A DNA stretch of 6,658 nt from contig JAGCOI010000018.1 in assembly GCA_017645485.1 (NCBI GenBank), forward strand, positions 1 to 6,658. Direction: 5' to 3'. Made by a program: the position numbers and the translations under genes. This stretch comes from Alphaproteobacteria bacterium. GTDB lineage: Bacteria > Pseudomonadota > Alphaproteobacteria > RF32 > CAG-239. Below the pieces are notes generated by a model. It saw only the letters and a list, made by a program, of their open reading frames with translations. It was not told the DNA's origin and ran no database searches. This document shows, piece after piece, positions 1 to 5,825 of this stretch (its first letter is position 1; each line of letters begins with the position of its first letter).

Positions 1-13
1 TTACTTTTTTTAT

Positions 14-23
14 TCCTCCTCCT
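14..23 (-). promoter_or_regulatory. Shine-Dalgarno of a leftward gene starting off-window
   Basis: Read on the minus strand the sequence is AGGAGGAGGA, a near-perfect anti-16S match, followed by an A-rich stretch with no ATG, GTG or TTG up to the window edge. A start codon beginning at base 1 or just beyond would have a spacing of about 13 bases or slightly more from the last GG. Together with the promoter at 66-94 this implies a divergently transcribed gene whose coding sequence is entirely outside the window. Confidence 0.55.
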
Positions 24-65
24 AATCTATTGTTTTACCTCGCTTTTATTTCGTGAATACGGCTG

Positions 66-94
66 TTTATAAATATTTTCACACTCAGATTCAA
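66..94 (-). promoter_or_regulatory. Predicted sigma70-type promoter, leftward
   Basis: On the minus strand a -35 box TTGAAT (94-89) and a -10 box TATAAA (71-66) are separated by exactly 17 bases. Transcription would start near base 59 and give a leader of about 60 nt carrying the SD sequence at 14-23. The -35 overlaps one copy of the TTCAAAACTTT direct repeat. The box matches and spacing are good, but in such AT-rich DNA some chance matches are expected. Confidence 0.5.
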
Positions 95-250
95 AACTTT
101 TTAGGCTTTTTAATGCTGTACGGTGTCTATATATAATAAAGTATACTCATTCGATTCTTTTAATACACCTTTTCACATGACCGATTCGATTCATACAACG
201 ATTCTTCAAAACTTTCTGCTGTTCATTAATCGGCTTTTGTTGATTTTCAA

Positions 251-279
251 TTGACTAAAAACAATAACTATGTTTTAAT
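251..279 (+). promoter_or_regulatory. Predicted sigma70-type promoter of the four-gene operon
   Basis: TTGACT (251-256, five of six consensus bases) is followed after 17 bases by TTTAAT (274-279, five of six). The expected transcription start is about 286. This places the first ATG at 286 at or very near the 5' end of the message and supports translation from the ATG at 319, which has its own SD sequence. Confidence 0.55.
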
Positions 280-285
280 ATACTT

Positions 286-297
286 ATGTTGCAACAT
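286..297. promoter_or_regulatory. 12-bp perfect palindrome at the predicted transcription start
   Basis: ATGTTGCAACAT is its own reverse complement and begins about 6 bases after the predicted -10 box, where a repressor could block initiation. It might be an operator for a dimeric regulator. I cannot name one, and no second copy was noticed beside it, so chance remains possible. Confidence 0.3.
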
Positions 298-318
298 GCA
301 ATCGGAAAGGACAGTAAG

Positions 319-669
319 ATGGAAAATAAAATTGATCTTAAAACGAATCCCAAAAAAACCGAACAACTTGACAATCAAAAAACAATGCAGCGTTTGAAAA
401 AGCAGATGGACAGAGCCGCACACTTAAAAGATATCTGTAAAGCGCTAATGGTCGGTACAATAGGCATGGCAGCTATCGGCGAGTCTATTATCGGCTTTGA
501 AGGAATCGCAGTTGCCGGTACAATGGTAGCCGTAGTATGTGCGCCGATGTTAGCAACGGCCTGTCTTGCAAAAACGCGTGAATTAAAACTAGAAAAACGC
601 TTGGATGATATCAAAAAACAAACTTTGGCTCAGAAAATTTTGCACTACAAACAAATGGAGAAAATGTAA
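319..669 (+). CDS. Small membrane protein with a hydrophobic hairpin, unknown function
   Basis: This encodes 116 residues that I do not recognise. I chose the ATG at 319 because GGAAAGGA (304-311) ends 7 bases before it. The in-frame ATG at 286 has no SD and coincides with the predicted transcription start. The N-terminus (1-40) is polar and strongly charged, with Lys/Gln/Arg-rich helix likely at 20-38. Residues about 42-60 and 62-84 are Gly/Ala/Val/Ile-rich and could form two short membrane helices around a GFEG turn (59-62). Glu55 lies within the first segment. Residues 85-116 are again charged and helical. Both ends would sit on the same side, probably cytoplasmic. There is no cleavable signal peptide. 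It is the first gene of the operon, and its stop codon directly abuts the next ATG. A role as a membrane anchor for the downstream proteins is speculation. Confidence 0.7.
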   Translation: MENKIDLKTNPKKTEQLDNQKTMQRLKKQMDRAAHLKDICKALMVGTIGMAAIGESIIGFEGIAVAGTMVAVVCAPMLATACLAKTRELKLEKRLDDIKKQTLAQKILHYKQMEKM

Positions 670-1086
670 ATGCAGGTCAATTTAACGGAAAAAAATGCTA
701 CTTTTCTCTTTGACAAAGAAGGCATCATCATTATCACGGATATAAAAAAAACGGACTTTGTCGTCATGGGCGAGTTGATTTATGACGGCAAGAATGTCGC
801 CATCTTAAACCGTAACAACAAAAACTTTTACACCTTAAAACACATTGCCCCTTTCATCAGAGAAAAATTGAAGCATGCCAAAGATGTGACCATCATTGAA
901 CAAGATAAAGACAGCATATATTCATATAAAGTGTCCGTTAACATGAAAGACGATTTAGGTTTTGAAGATGATTTTGATGTTTTTGCCGAAAAAGTCATGG
1001 CTGAACTTCAAGAAAAAATGGCGCCCGAACAGTTTGAACAATTTTTAAACGAATCCGAGAAATTTGCTCGGTCCATGGAAGAATAA
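670..1086 (+). CDS. Hypothetical protein, 138 residues
   Basis: The family is not recognised. The start follows the preceding TAA with no gap, and GGAG (657-660), inside the upstream coding sequence, lies 9 bases before the ATG; this suggests translational coupling. Residues 1-55 alternate polar and hydrophobic residues in short runs (for example GIIIITDI at 18-25 and KNVAIL at 41-46), consistent with a beta-rich small domain. Residues 56-75 look helical, followed by another likely strand near 72-91. The C-terminus (about 100-138) is acidic and amphipathic, with regularly spaced Phe, Met and Leu, typical of an exposed helix or interaction segment. There is no signal peptide, membrane helix or obvious catalytic motif. 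It is probably a cytoplasmic partner of a neighbouring operon product, but this is inferred only from position. Confidence 0.7.
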   Translation: MQVNLTEKNATFLFDKEGIIIITDIKKTDFVVMGELIYDGKNVAILNRNNKNFYTLKHIAPFIREKLKHAKDVTIIEQDKDSIYSYKVSVNMKDDLGFEDDFDVFAEKVMAELQEKMAPEQFEQFLNESEKFARSMEE

Positions 1087-1132
1087 AAAAATATAAAAGC
1101 TGAATTTTGTAACAATAAAAGGAGATAAACAG

Positions 1133-1570
1133 ATGAAAAAAATGATTGATGTTGAATTCGGATCTTCCCGCTATGATGAGCTCGTCGAGCTTCGTTACAA
1201 AATTTTGCTTGAACCCTTAGGGTTAAAATTCTTAGATTCTTTTCGAGATAAGGAAATCTCTTATTTACACATCGGTTGTGTAGATGCCTTAGATGACAAA
1301 CTGATTGGCGGACTTGTTTTAGCCCCTGTAAATAATAAAGAGATTCGTTTAATGCAGGTTGCTGTTGACAAACCCTATCAGGGCGAAGGTGTCGGTAAAG
1401 CGCTTGTGGAATATGCCTTAAAACGCGCCCAAAAAGCCGGTTATACAATCGTTATCATGCATGCTATGTTATCTGTCGTTGCTTTTTATGAAAAGCTCGG
1501 ATTTAAGCAAGATGGTGACATTTTTGAAGAGCAAGGTATTACCTTTGCCAAGATGATTAAAAAAATATAG
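1133..1570 (+). CDS. GNAT family N-acetyltransferase
   Basis: A 145-residue single-domain acetyltransferase that would move an acetyl group from acetyl-CoA to an amine. The acetyl-CoA pyrophosphate-binding motif A is clear: a strand LMQVAVD (73-79) followed by YQGEGVGKALV (82-92), matching Q/R-x-x-G-x-G/A. The motif B region ends with AFYEKLGF (117-124), the common GNAT signature. The N-terminal LRYKILLEPLGL (20-31) and the C-terminal EEQGITFAKM (132-141) recall a subgroup near ElaA/YjcF-like proteins; that placement is from memory. AAAGGAG (1118-1124) lies 8 bases before the chosen ATG; an ATG three codons later is also possible. It sits 46 bases after the preceding gene and 9 bases before the next. 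The substrate is unknown. Confidence in the superfamily is high; nothing supports a specific target. Confidence 0.9.
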   Translation: MKKMIDVEFGSSRYDELVELRYKILLEPLGLKFLDSFRDKEISYLHIGCVDALDDKLIGGLVLAPVNNKEIRLMQVAVDKPYQGEGVGKALVEYALKRAQKAGYTIVIMHAMLSVVAFYEKLGFKQDGDIFEEQGITFAKMIKKI

Positions 1571-1579
1571 GAGAACGCC

Positions 1580-2650
1580 ATGCTAAACGAGGATGAAATT
1601 TTTCAAACATATGTTGTTAAACGTCTTGCAAACGATCATAATTTAGGGATGCGAGAATATCTTGATTCATCTGAATATGATTTAGCCGAATCCGATTCTC
1701 TGAAATATTTATCGGAACAATCCGGTATTGAATTGCTTCCCGTTGAAGAAAAATGGATAAAAGAACCTGACGGCAGAAATGAAGATGAAGATAACAAGCG
1801 ATACAGCGGTGATGATAAGCCTGAATTGATTCCAGCCATTAAAACGCGCGATATTATTGCCTCTCGTGCAGAAAATATTGCACGTATTGTGCAAGCATTC
1901 CCCCCTGCTCTTGCTCAAAAAATCATCGCTTTTGAACAAAGTACGCAATACTTTTATGCACCCGGATACACGAAGAGTGAGCGGTTAGCCGTTGACATTG
2001 AAACGGCATTATCTCTTGTACAAGATAACAGAACGCTTCAGCAACTTGTTATTAAACATCGCGATCGTCTTTTCGTTCCTCTTTCAAGATCCGAGCAAAA
2101 TAAAGCTCGAAAACAAGCCACGGACGACAAAAAGAAACTTGATTTTCACGATCTTGCAATCAAAACCATCCACACCTCAGATATGAAACAAAAGGCTGTT
2201 TTATTAAACGAGATGCTTCAAAATATGGCTTACAAAAATCCGAATGATATCTGCGAATTTTTCCACATAGATGCCACACAATATGCTAATCGTTCTTCCG
2301 CATGGCATGCACGCATTACATCAGAGATGACATATAATATATATAAAGAGCTTGATACGATATATAAAAAAATCGGCTACCCGAATAAAGCCACCAAAGA
2401 AAAAATAGAAAAATATACATTTAACTATAACAAATATCATGTAACCCCTAAGCTTCTCGGCCCCAACGGTGCCTTTAAGCAGGGTGGCATTTTCGGCCCT
2501 GACAGCAAATTAGCCCTTCAAAACATCGAAAGTGCGCCCAAAGATGTTACTTTGCCTGCACAAAAAGAAGAACGCATTACGGCTAATAACAAAAATATTA
2601 AACCGGAGGTCTATATCCAAAAAAAGATAGATTTCGGTAACGGTTATTAA
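1580..2650 (+). CDS. Hypothetical protein, 356 residues
   Basis: I do not recognise this family. The ATG is preceded by AGGAG (1569-1573), which overlaps the stop codon of the acetyltransferase gene, at 6-base spacing, so the two are probably coupled. The product is soluble-looking, with no signal peptide or membrane span. Residues 1-50 are likely helical and acidic. Residues 56-83 form a charged, low-complexity linker (EPDGRNEDEDNKRYSGDDK). Residues 85-165 are predicted helical (for example IIASRAENIARIVQAF). Residues 168-187 are very basic and polar, and 189-285 is helical with many aromatic and charged residues (WHARITSEMTYNIYKELDTI at 242-261). The C-terminus (290-356) is richer in Gly/Pro and probably extended, ending FGNGY. 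No catalytic signature is evident. It closes the operon just before a terminator. A structural, adaptor or effector role are all possible; the sequence alone does not decide. Confidence 0.75.
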   Translation: MLNEDEIFQTYVVKRLANDHNLGMREYLDSSEYDLAESDSLKYLSEQSGIELLPVEEKWIKEPDGRNEDEDNKRYSGDDKPELIPAIKTRDIIASRAENIARIVQAFPPALAQKIIAFEQSTQYFYAPGYTKSERLAVDIETALSLVQDNRTLQQLVIKHRDRLFVPLSRSEQNKARKQATDDKKKLDFHDLAIKTIHTSDMKQKAVLLNEMLQNMAYKNPNDICEFFHIDATQYANRSSAWHARITSEMTYNIYKELDTIYKKIGYPNKATKEKIEKYTFNYNKYHVTPKLLGPNGAFKQGGIFGPDSKLALQNIESAPKDVTLPAQKEERITANNKNIKPEVYIQKKIDFGNGY

Positions 2651-2657
2651 CGCTCAT

Positions 2658-2690
2658 AAAAAAAGCCCGAATTATTCGGGCATTTTTTTA
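2658..2690. terminator. Bidirectional intrinsic terminator between convergent genes
   Basis: The inverted repeat GCCCGAA-TTA-TTCGGGC (2665-2681) is followed on the plus strand by seven T's (2683-2689). On the other side it is flanked by seven A's (2658-2664), which form a T-tract on the minus strand. It can therefore end the four-gene operon and the leftward fabI-glycosyltransferase operon. The right half lies inside the glycosyltransferase gene: its last codons (His-Lys-Lys-Met-Pro-Glu-stop) supply the T-tract and one arm of the stem. Confidence 0.85.
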
Positions 2691-3442
2691 TGCAAAGCTT
2701 GCCATTCAAACCATTTGGCAATTTTCAAAAATCTGAAATAAGCATAAGAAGTAGCCATCCAAAATCCGCACAATCCATATAAAACATAACGTCTTTTAAA
2801 GTAATAGATTAAGAATTGACGTGGCATTTCCGTATAAAGACGCAATTTTGAATATTTTTTATTTTTCTTCAAAGCCGTCTGCACCAATTCATCTGTATAC
2901 ATATTAAGCTTATACCATAACTGTGTTAAAGAAACATAAGAATAATGCCAAATTTTTGATTTAAGCTTTAAAACAGAACACCCTTCATTCAAAACAACTC
3001 TGTCATGCGTTAAATCATCCGGCATATTTGCTTTTTTTCTGTTATAAAGCCTCACCAGATTATATGTTTTTGCAAAAAAACGCGGTTTCAAATCACCGGG
3101 CAACATATCACATATTTTGATTTTATAAGCATCCGCCGTCGGATTTTCTTTGACGGCTTTAATTTCTTTAATTAAATCAGCCGACAAAACCTCATCGGCG
3201 TCAAGCGACAAAACCCAATCGTTTTGACATGCGTTTTGCGCAAAATGTTTTTGAGATGAAATATTTTTCCATTGATGAAATAAAAAGTTCGCACCGTATT
3301 TTAATGCGATTTCCTTTGTTTTATCCGTACTTCCGCTGTCAATGACAACTATTTCATCGGCAACCTCAGATGCGGCTTTTAAGGTTTTATCCAAACGTTT
3401 CTCTTCATTTAAAGTAACTATATAAATCGAAAGCTTAATCAT
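2672..3442 (-). CDS. Family 2 glycosyltransferase, WaaE/KdtX-like (LPS core)
   Basis: A 256-residue GT-A fold glycosyltransferase that probably adds a sugar from a nucleotide donor to the lipopolysaccharide inner core at the cytoplasmic face of the inner membrane. The N-terminus shows the classic start strand and TLNEE (10-14), then IVVIDSGSTDKT (31-42) for nucleotide binding. The metal-binding DxD-type motif is LSLDADE (79-85). HDRVVLNEG (146-154) corresponds to the region seen in WaaE/LgtF-type beta-1,4-glucosyltransferases. The C-terminus (about 205-245) is basic and aromatic with a moderately hydrophobic segment at 218-237, suggesting peripheral membrane attachment. The length is typical. 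The ATG lies one base after the fabI stop, with GGAG in the end of fabI at 10-base spacing, so coupling to fabI is likely. The acceptor sugar cannot be told from sequence. Confidence 0.87.
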   Translation of the reverse strand: MIKLSIYIVTLNEEKRLDKTLKAASEVADEIVVIDSGSTDKTKEIALKYGANFLFHQWKNISSQKHFAQNACQNDWVLSLDADEVLSADLIKEIKAVKENPTADAYKIKICDMLPGDLKPRFFAKTYNLVRLYNRKKANMPDDLTHDRVVLNEGCSVLKLKSKIWHYSYVSLTQLWYKLNMYTDELVQTALKKNKKYSKLRLYTEMPRQFLIYYFKRRYVLYGLCGFWMATSYAYFRFLKIAKWFEWQALHKKMPE

Positions 3443-3443
3443 T

Positions 3444-4259
3444 TTAAAACTGCTCCAAAACTTCAGCTAACTCTTTAGCTTTATCTAAATTAAACATAGC
3501 TGTGGCGTGAAAACCGGCATCAACATGCACGATTTCACCCGTCACGGCGGCACCGAGCGGCGAAAGCAAGGCCAATGCCATATATCCGACTTCTTCCTGC
3601 GTCACATTTTTTCTAAGAGGTGTGTTCAATTCATTATAGCGTAAAATTTTCTTAAAATCACCGATACCGGATGCCGCAAGCGTTTTAATCGGTCCTGCCG
3701 AAATAGCGTTCACACGCACACCCTGTTTTCCCAAATCTGATGCGGCATATCTGACAGAAGCTTCCAACGCGGCTTTGGCAACACCCATAATATTATAATT
3801 CGGTACATATTTTTCAGAGCCTAGATAAGTTAATGTTAAAACAGACGCGCCTTCGCTTAAAATAGGTGCGGCACATCTGCAAGCTTCCAAAAATGAATAA
3901 CACGAAATGTGCATTGTATTTAAGAAATTATCAAGCGTCGTATCAATCGTACGACCTTTAAGCTGGTCCTTGTCAGAAAAGGCAATGGCATGCACGACAA
4001 AATCAATTTTACCCCATTTTTCCCCCAATTCTTTGAAACAAGCTTCAACGGAAGCCGAATCTGACACATCGCATTTAATGAGCATATTTTCATGTTCAAG
4101 CTGTTCGGCAAGCGGTTTCACACGTTTTTCCAAAGTTTCGTTCTGGTATGAAATCGCGAGTTTTGCCCCGGCGCCATCCAACGCTTTGGCAATTCCCCAA
4201 GCAATGGAATGATCATTGGCAAGGCCCATGATTAAGCCTTTTTTATCTTTCATCAACAT
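3444..4259 (-). CDS. fabI: Enoyl-[acyl-carrier-protein] reductase (NADH) FabI
   Basis: A 271-residue short-chain dehydrogenase family enzyme that performs the last step of each fatty-acid elongation cycle, reducing trans-2-enoyl-ACP to acyl-ACP with NAD(P)H in the cytoplasm. The divergent FabI nucleotide-binding motif GLANDHSIAWG (12-22) is present, with CDVSD (63-67) at the adenine pocket and HAIAFSDKDQLKG (90-102). The catalytic Y-x9-Y-x6-K arrangement is intact: Tyr145, Tyr155 and Lys162, within YLGSEKYVPNYNIMGVAK. NAISAGPIKTLAASGI (184-199) is the family's substrate-loop region. Its length is normal. AAGGA on the minus strand lies about 9 bases before the chosen ATG; a second ATG two codons later is an alternative start. 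It is the first gene of a two-gene leftward unit and is divergent from tyrS. FabI is the target of triclosan-type inhibitors, and nothing here indicates an altered site. Confidence 0.96.
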   Translation of the reverse strand: MLMKDKKGLIMGLANDHSIAWGIAKALDGAGAKLAISYQNETLEKRVKPLAEQLEHENMLIKCDVSDSASVEACFKELGEKWGKIDFVVHAIAFSDKDQLKGRTIDTTLDNFLNTMHISCYSFLEACRCAAPILSEGASVLTLTYLGSEKYVPNYNIMGVAKAALEASVRYAASDLGKQGVRVNAISAGPIKTLAASGIGDFKKILRYNELNTPLRKNVTQEEVGYMALALLSPLGAAVTGEIVHVDAGFHATAMFNLDKAKELAEVLEQF

Positions 4260-4471
4260 GAATAAAGTTCCTTCATAAAATTAACGTTACCTGTCTTGTA
4301 CCCGATTTTATCATAAAAGTAAAACCTTTTATCGCACTTATAGGGCGGAAAAAATCATCATTTTAATTTTACAATATACTTCCGTTATTTTTGATGCACA
4401 TACATAAATCGGTCTTGATTTTTCATATAAAAATGTTTAGGATGAGCCGTAATTTTAAAAAGGAAACGAAA
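4260..4471. promoter_or_regulatory. Divergent fabI-tyrS intergenic region
   Basis: This AT-rich region must carry leftward and rightward promoters. For fabI I see only weak candidates. One is TTTACT (4323-4318, minus strand) with TACAAG (4300-4295) at 17-base spacing. An odd palindrome TTTTATCATAAAA (4306-4318) contains TATGAT on the minus strand and may be a -10 box or an operator. TAACGTTA (4282-4289) is also palindromic. I see no riboswitch or T-box-like structure ahead of tyrS, whose leader appears too short for one. Confidence 0.4.
4415..4443 (+). promoter_or_regulatory. Predicted tyrS promoter
   Basis: TTGATT (4415-4420) and TAGGAT (4438-4443) are separated by 17 bases; each matches four of six consensus positions, including the most conserved ones. 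The transcript would start near 4450, leaving a leader of about 22 nt with the SD at 4461. The promoter lies inside the longest possible tyrS reading frame, supporting the later start at 4472. Confidence 0.4.
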
Positions 4472-5728
4472 ATGACACAATTAAAATCTGAATTTTTAAA
4501 TATCATGTTAGAGCGCGGTTTTTATAATCAATGCACTGATTTACAAGGTCTTGACAACTATATTTACGACTGTGAAAAACAAGGTAAACCCGCCGTCGGA
4601 TATTTAGGTTCGGACCCCACGGGAGACAGTCTCCATGTCGGACATATCGTTCCGGTTATGATGATGCGCTGGTTTCAAAAATGCGGACATAAACCGTTAA
4701 CGCTCGTCGGTGGTGCAACAGCCAGAATCGGCGATCCGTCAGGTAAAGACAAATTACGTCCGTTTTTAGATGAAAAAACGCTCGAGCAAAATACAATCGG
4801 GCTTAAAAAGTCTTTTCAAACCTTTCTTGAATTTTCCGATTCCAAAAACGGTGCGGAAATGGTTGACAACTGGGATTGGTTTAAGGATATGAATTATCTT
4901 GCCTTCTTGCGTGATATCGGCTCATGTTATTCGGTCAATAAAATGCTGACGATGGACAGCGTCAAAACGCGTCTTGAACGTGAACAACCGATGAGTTTTT
5001 TGGAATTTAATTATCAACTTCTGCAAGGTTACGATTTTTGTGTTTTATACCAACGCTACGGGTGCCGTGCACAAATTGCCGGTGCCGATCAGTGGGGTAA
5101 TATCACTTCCGGCACGGAACTCGGCAGACGTCGTTACAATGTTGAATTATACGGTTTCACGAGTCCGATTATCACAGATTCAAACGGCAAAAAAATGGGC
5201 AAATCCGAGGGCAATGCCGTTTGGATTAATGAGGAAAAACTGCCCGCCTATGATTATTTTCAATATTTCAGAAACATCGGCGATGCCGAAGTTGGCAAGT
5301 GCTTAGCCATTTTTACCGACTTACCGTTGGATGAGGTTTACCGTTTAGCCGCACTCAAAGACCAAGAAATTAACGAAGCCAAAAAGATTTTAGCCTATGA
5401 AGCAACAAAGATGTGCCGGGGTGAAGCTCAGGCAAAAGCTGCCCTCGAAACGGCCGTTAAAACTTTTGAACAGGGTGCAAGCGGTGATAACTTGCCCGTC
5501 ATAAAAGCAGATTTAAACACAGGTATCGGCGTGTTGGATGCCTTTTTGCAGGTCGGTTTTGTTGCTAGCAAAGGCGAAGCAAGAAGACTAATCAAACAAG
5601 CCGGATTAAAACTGAATGACAAAACCATTACTGATGAAAACTATATCATTTCCGCAAATGATATCATAGATGGACAAGTTAAGCTTTCGCAAGGCAAGAA
5701 AAAACATGCTCTTATCAAAAGCGCATAA
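4472..5728 (+). CDS. tyrS: Tyrosyl-tRNA synthetase
   Basis: This class I synthetase activates tyrosine with ATP and charges tRNA-Tyr in the cytoplasm. From the ATG at 4472 it is 418 residues, the usual bacterial TyrS length. AAAAAGGA ends 7 bases before it. An in-frame extension back to 4391 would add 27 residues with no SD and would span the predicted promoter, so I rejected it. Motifs include the HIGH-type HVGH (55-58) after YLGSDPTGDSL and GATARIGDPSGK (81-92). YQLLQGYDF (181-189) and QIAGADQWGNI (201-211) form the tyrosine pocket. The KMSKS loop is KMGKS (241-245). A C-terminal S4 RNA-binding domain follows (about 353-415, including GEARRLIKQAGLKLN). It looks complete and functional. No clear terminator follows, so the next gene, 97 bases downstream, may be partly cotranscribed. 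Confidence 0.96.
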   Translation: MTQLKSEFLNIMLERGFYNQCTDLQGLDNYIYDCEKQGKPAVGYLGSDPTGDSLHVGHIVPVMMMRWFQKCGHKPLTLVGGATARIGDPSGKDKLRPFLDEKTLEQNTIGLKKSFQTFLEFSDSKNGAEMVDNWDWFKDMNYLAFLRDIGSCYSVNKMLTMDSVKTRLEREQPMSFLEFNYQLLQGYDFCVLYQRYGCRAQIAGADQWGNITSGTELGRRRYNVELYGFTSPIITDSNGKKMGKSEGNAVWINEEKLPAYDYFQYFRNIGDAEVGKCLAIFTDLPLDEVYRLAALKDQEINEAKKILAYEATKMCRGEAQAKAALETAVKTFEQGASGDNLPVIKADLNTGIGVLDAFLQVGFVASKGEARRLIKQAGLKLNDKTITDENYIISANDIIDGQVKLSQGKKKHALIKSA

Positions 5729-5825
5729 AAACAAAATGCAAAATTAAATATTTTTCTTGTATATTGTTTTCAACTTGCGTATTGTATGATTATTCTTTAA
5801 GAACAAAAACGAAAGGATTTATAAA
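5729..5825 (+). promoter_or_regulatory. tyrS-trcR spacer with possible promoter
   Basis: The 97-base spacer is AT-rich and lacks a hairpin with a T-tract, so tyrS has no visible terminator. A possible promoter is TTGTTT (5764-5769) with TATGAT (5785-5790), but the 15-base spacing is short. AAAGGA (5812-5817) lies 8 bases before the ATG at 5826 and is a convincing SD. Confidence 0.35.

Larger units (their letters stand above)
1..318. other. Divergent intergenic control region
   Basis: No credible coding sequence lies in this stretch, which is very AT-rich. It holds a sigma70-like promoter firing left (66-94), an SD-like sequence for a gene off the left edge (14-23), a promoter firing right (251-279) and a 12-bp palindrome (286-297). 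It also contains an 11-bp direct repeat, TTCAAAACTTT, at 90-100 and 205-215. CGATTC occurs four times in the same orientation, at 152, 182, 187 and 199. These repeats lie between the two promoters, where shared regulator sites would be expected, but I recognise no known operator. Confidence 0.6.

Noticed and set aside
286..318. Upstream ATG extending the first gene by 11 residues
   Set aside because: It has no SD, coincides with the predicted transcription start and lies in a palindrome; the ATG at 319 has a well-spaced SD.
1055..1071. Small inverted repeat CCGAG/CTCGG near the end of the 138-residue gene as a terminator or attenuator
   Set aside because: The stem has only 5 bp with a 7-base loop, lies within coding sequence and is not followed by a T-tract.
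1179..1191. Palindrome AGCTCG-T-CGAGCT inside the acetyltransferase gene
   Set aside because: It encodes part of a conserved Asp-Glu-Leu-Val-Glu-Leu segment and has a one-base centre; it is probably a by-product of codon use.
1008..1448. Minus-strand open frame of 146 residues across the acetyltransferase gene
   Set aside because: It overlaps two well-supported plus-strand genes, has no recognisable domain or SD, and looks like a shadow frame.
319..2650. Toxin-antitoxin or phage-defence reading of the four-gene operon (GNAT toxin with antitoxin)
   Set aside because: The GNAT is not preceded by a ribbon-helix-helix antitoxin, and none of the neighbours shows a nuclease, ATPase or other defence motif that I can see.
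3907..4212. Plus-strand open frame of 101 residues opposite fabI
   Set aside because: It is entirely antisense to the catalytic region of fabI, with Ser/Ala-rich composition typical of a reverse shadow.
4260..4471. T-box or other riboswitch ahead of tyrS
   Set aside because: T-boxes are mainly in Gram-positive bacteria, the leader seems too short and no stem-terminator architecture is visible.
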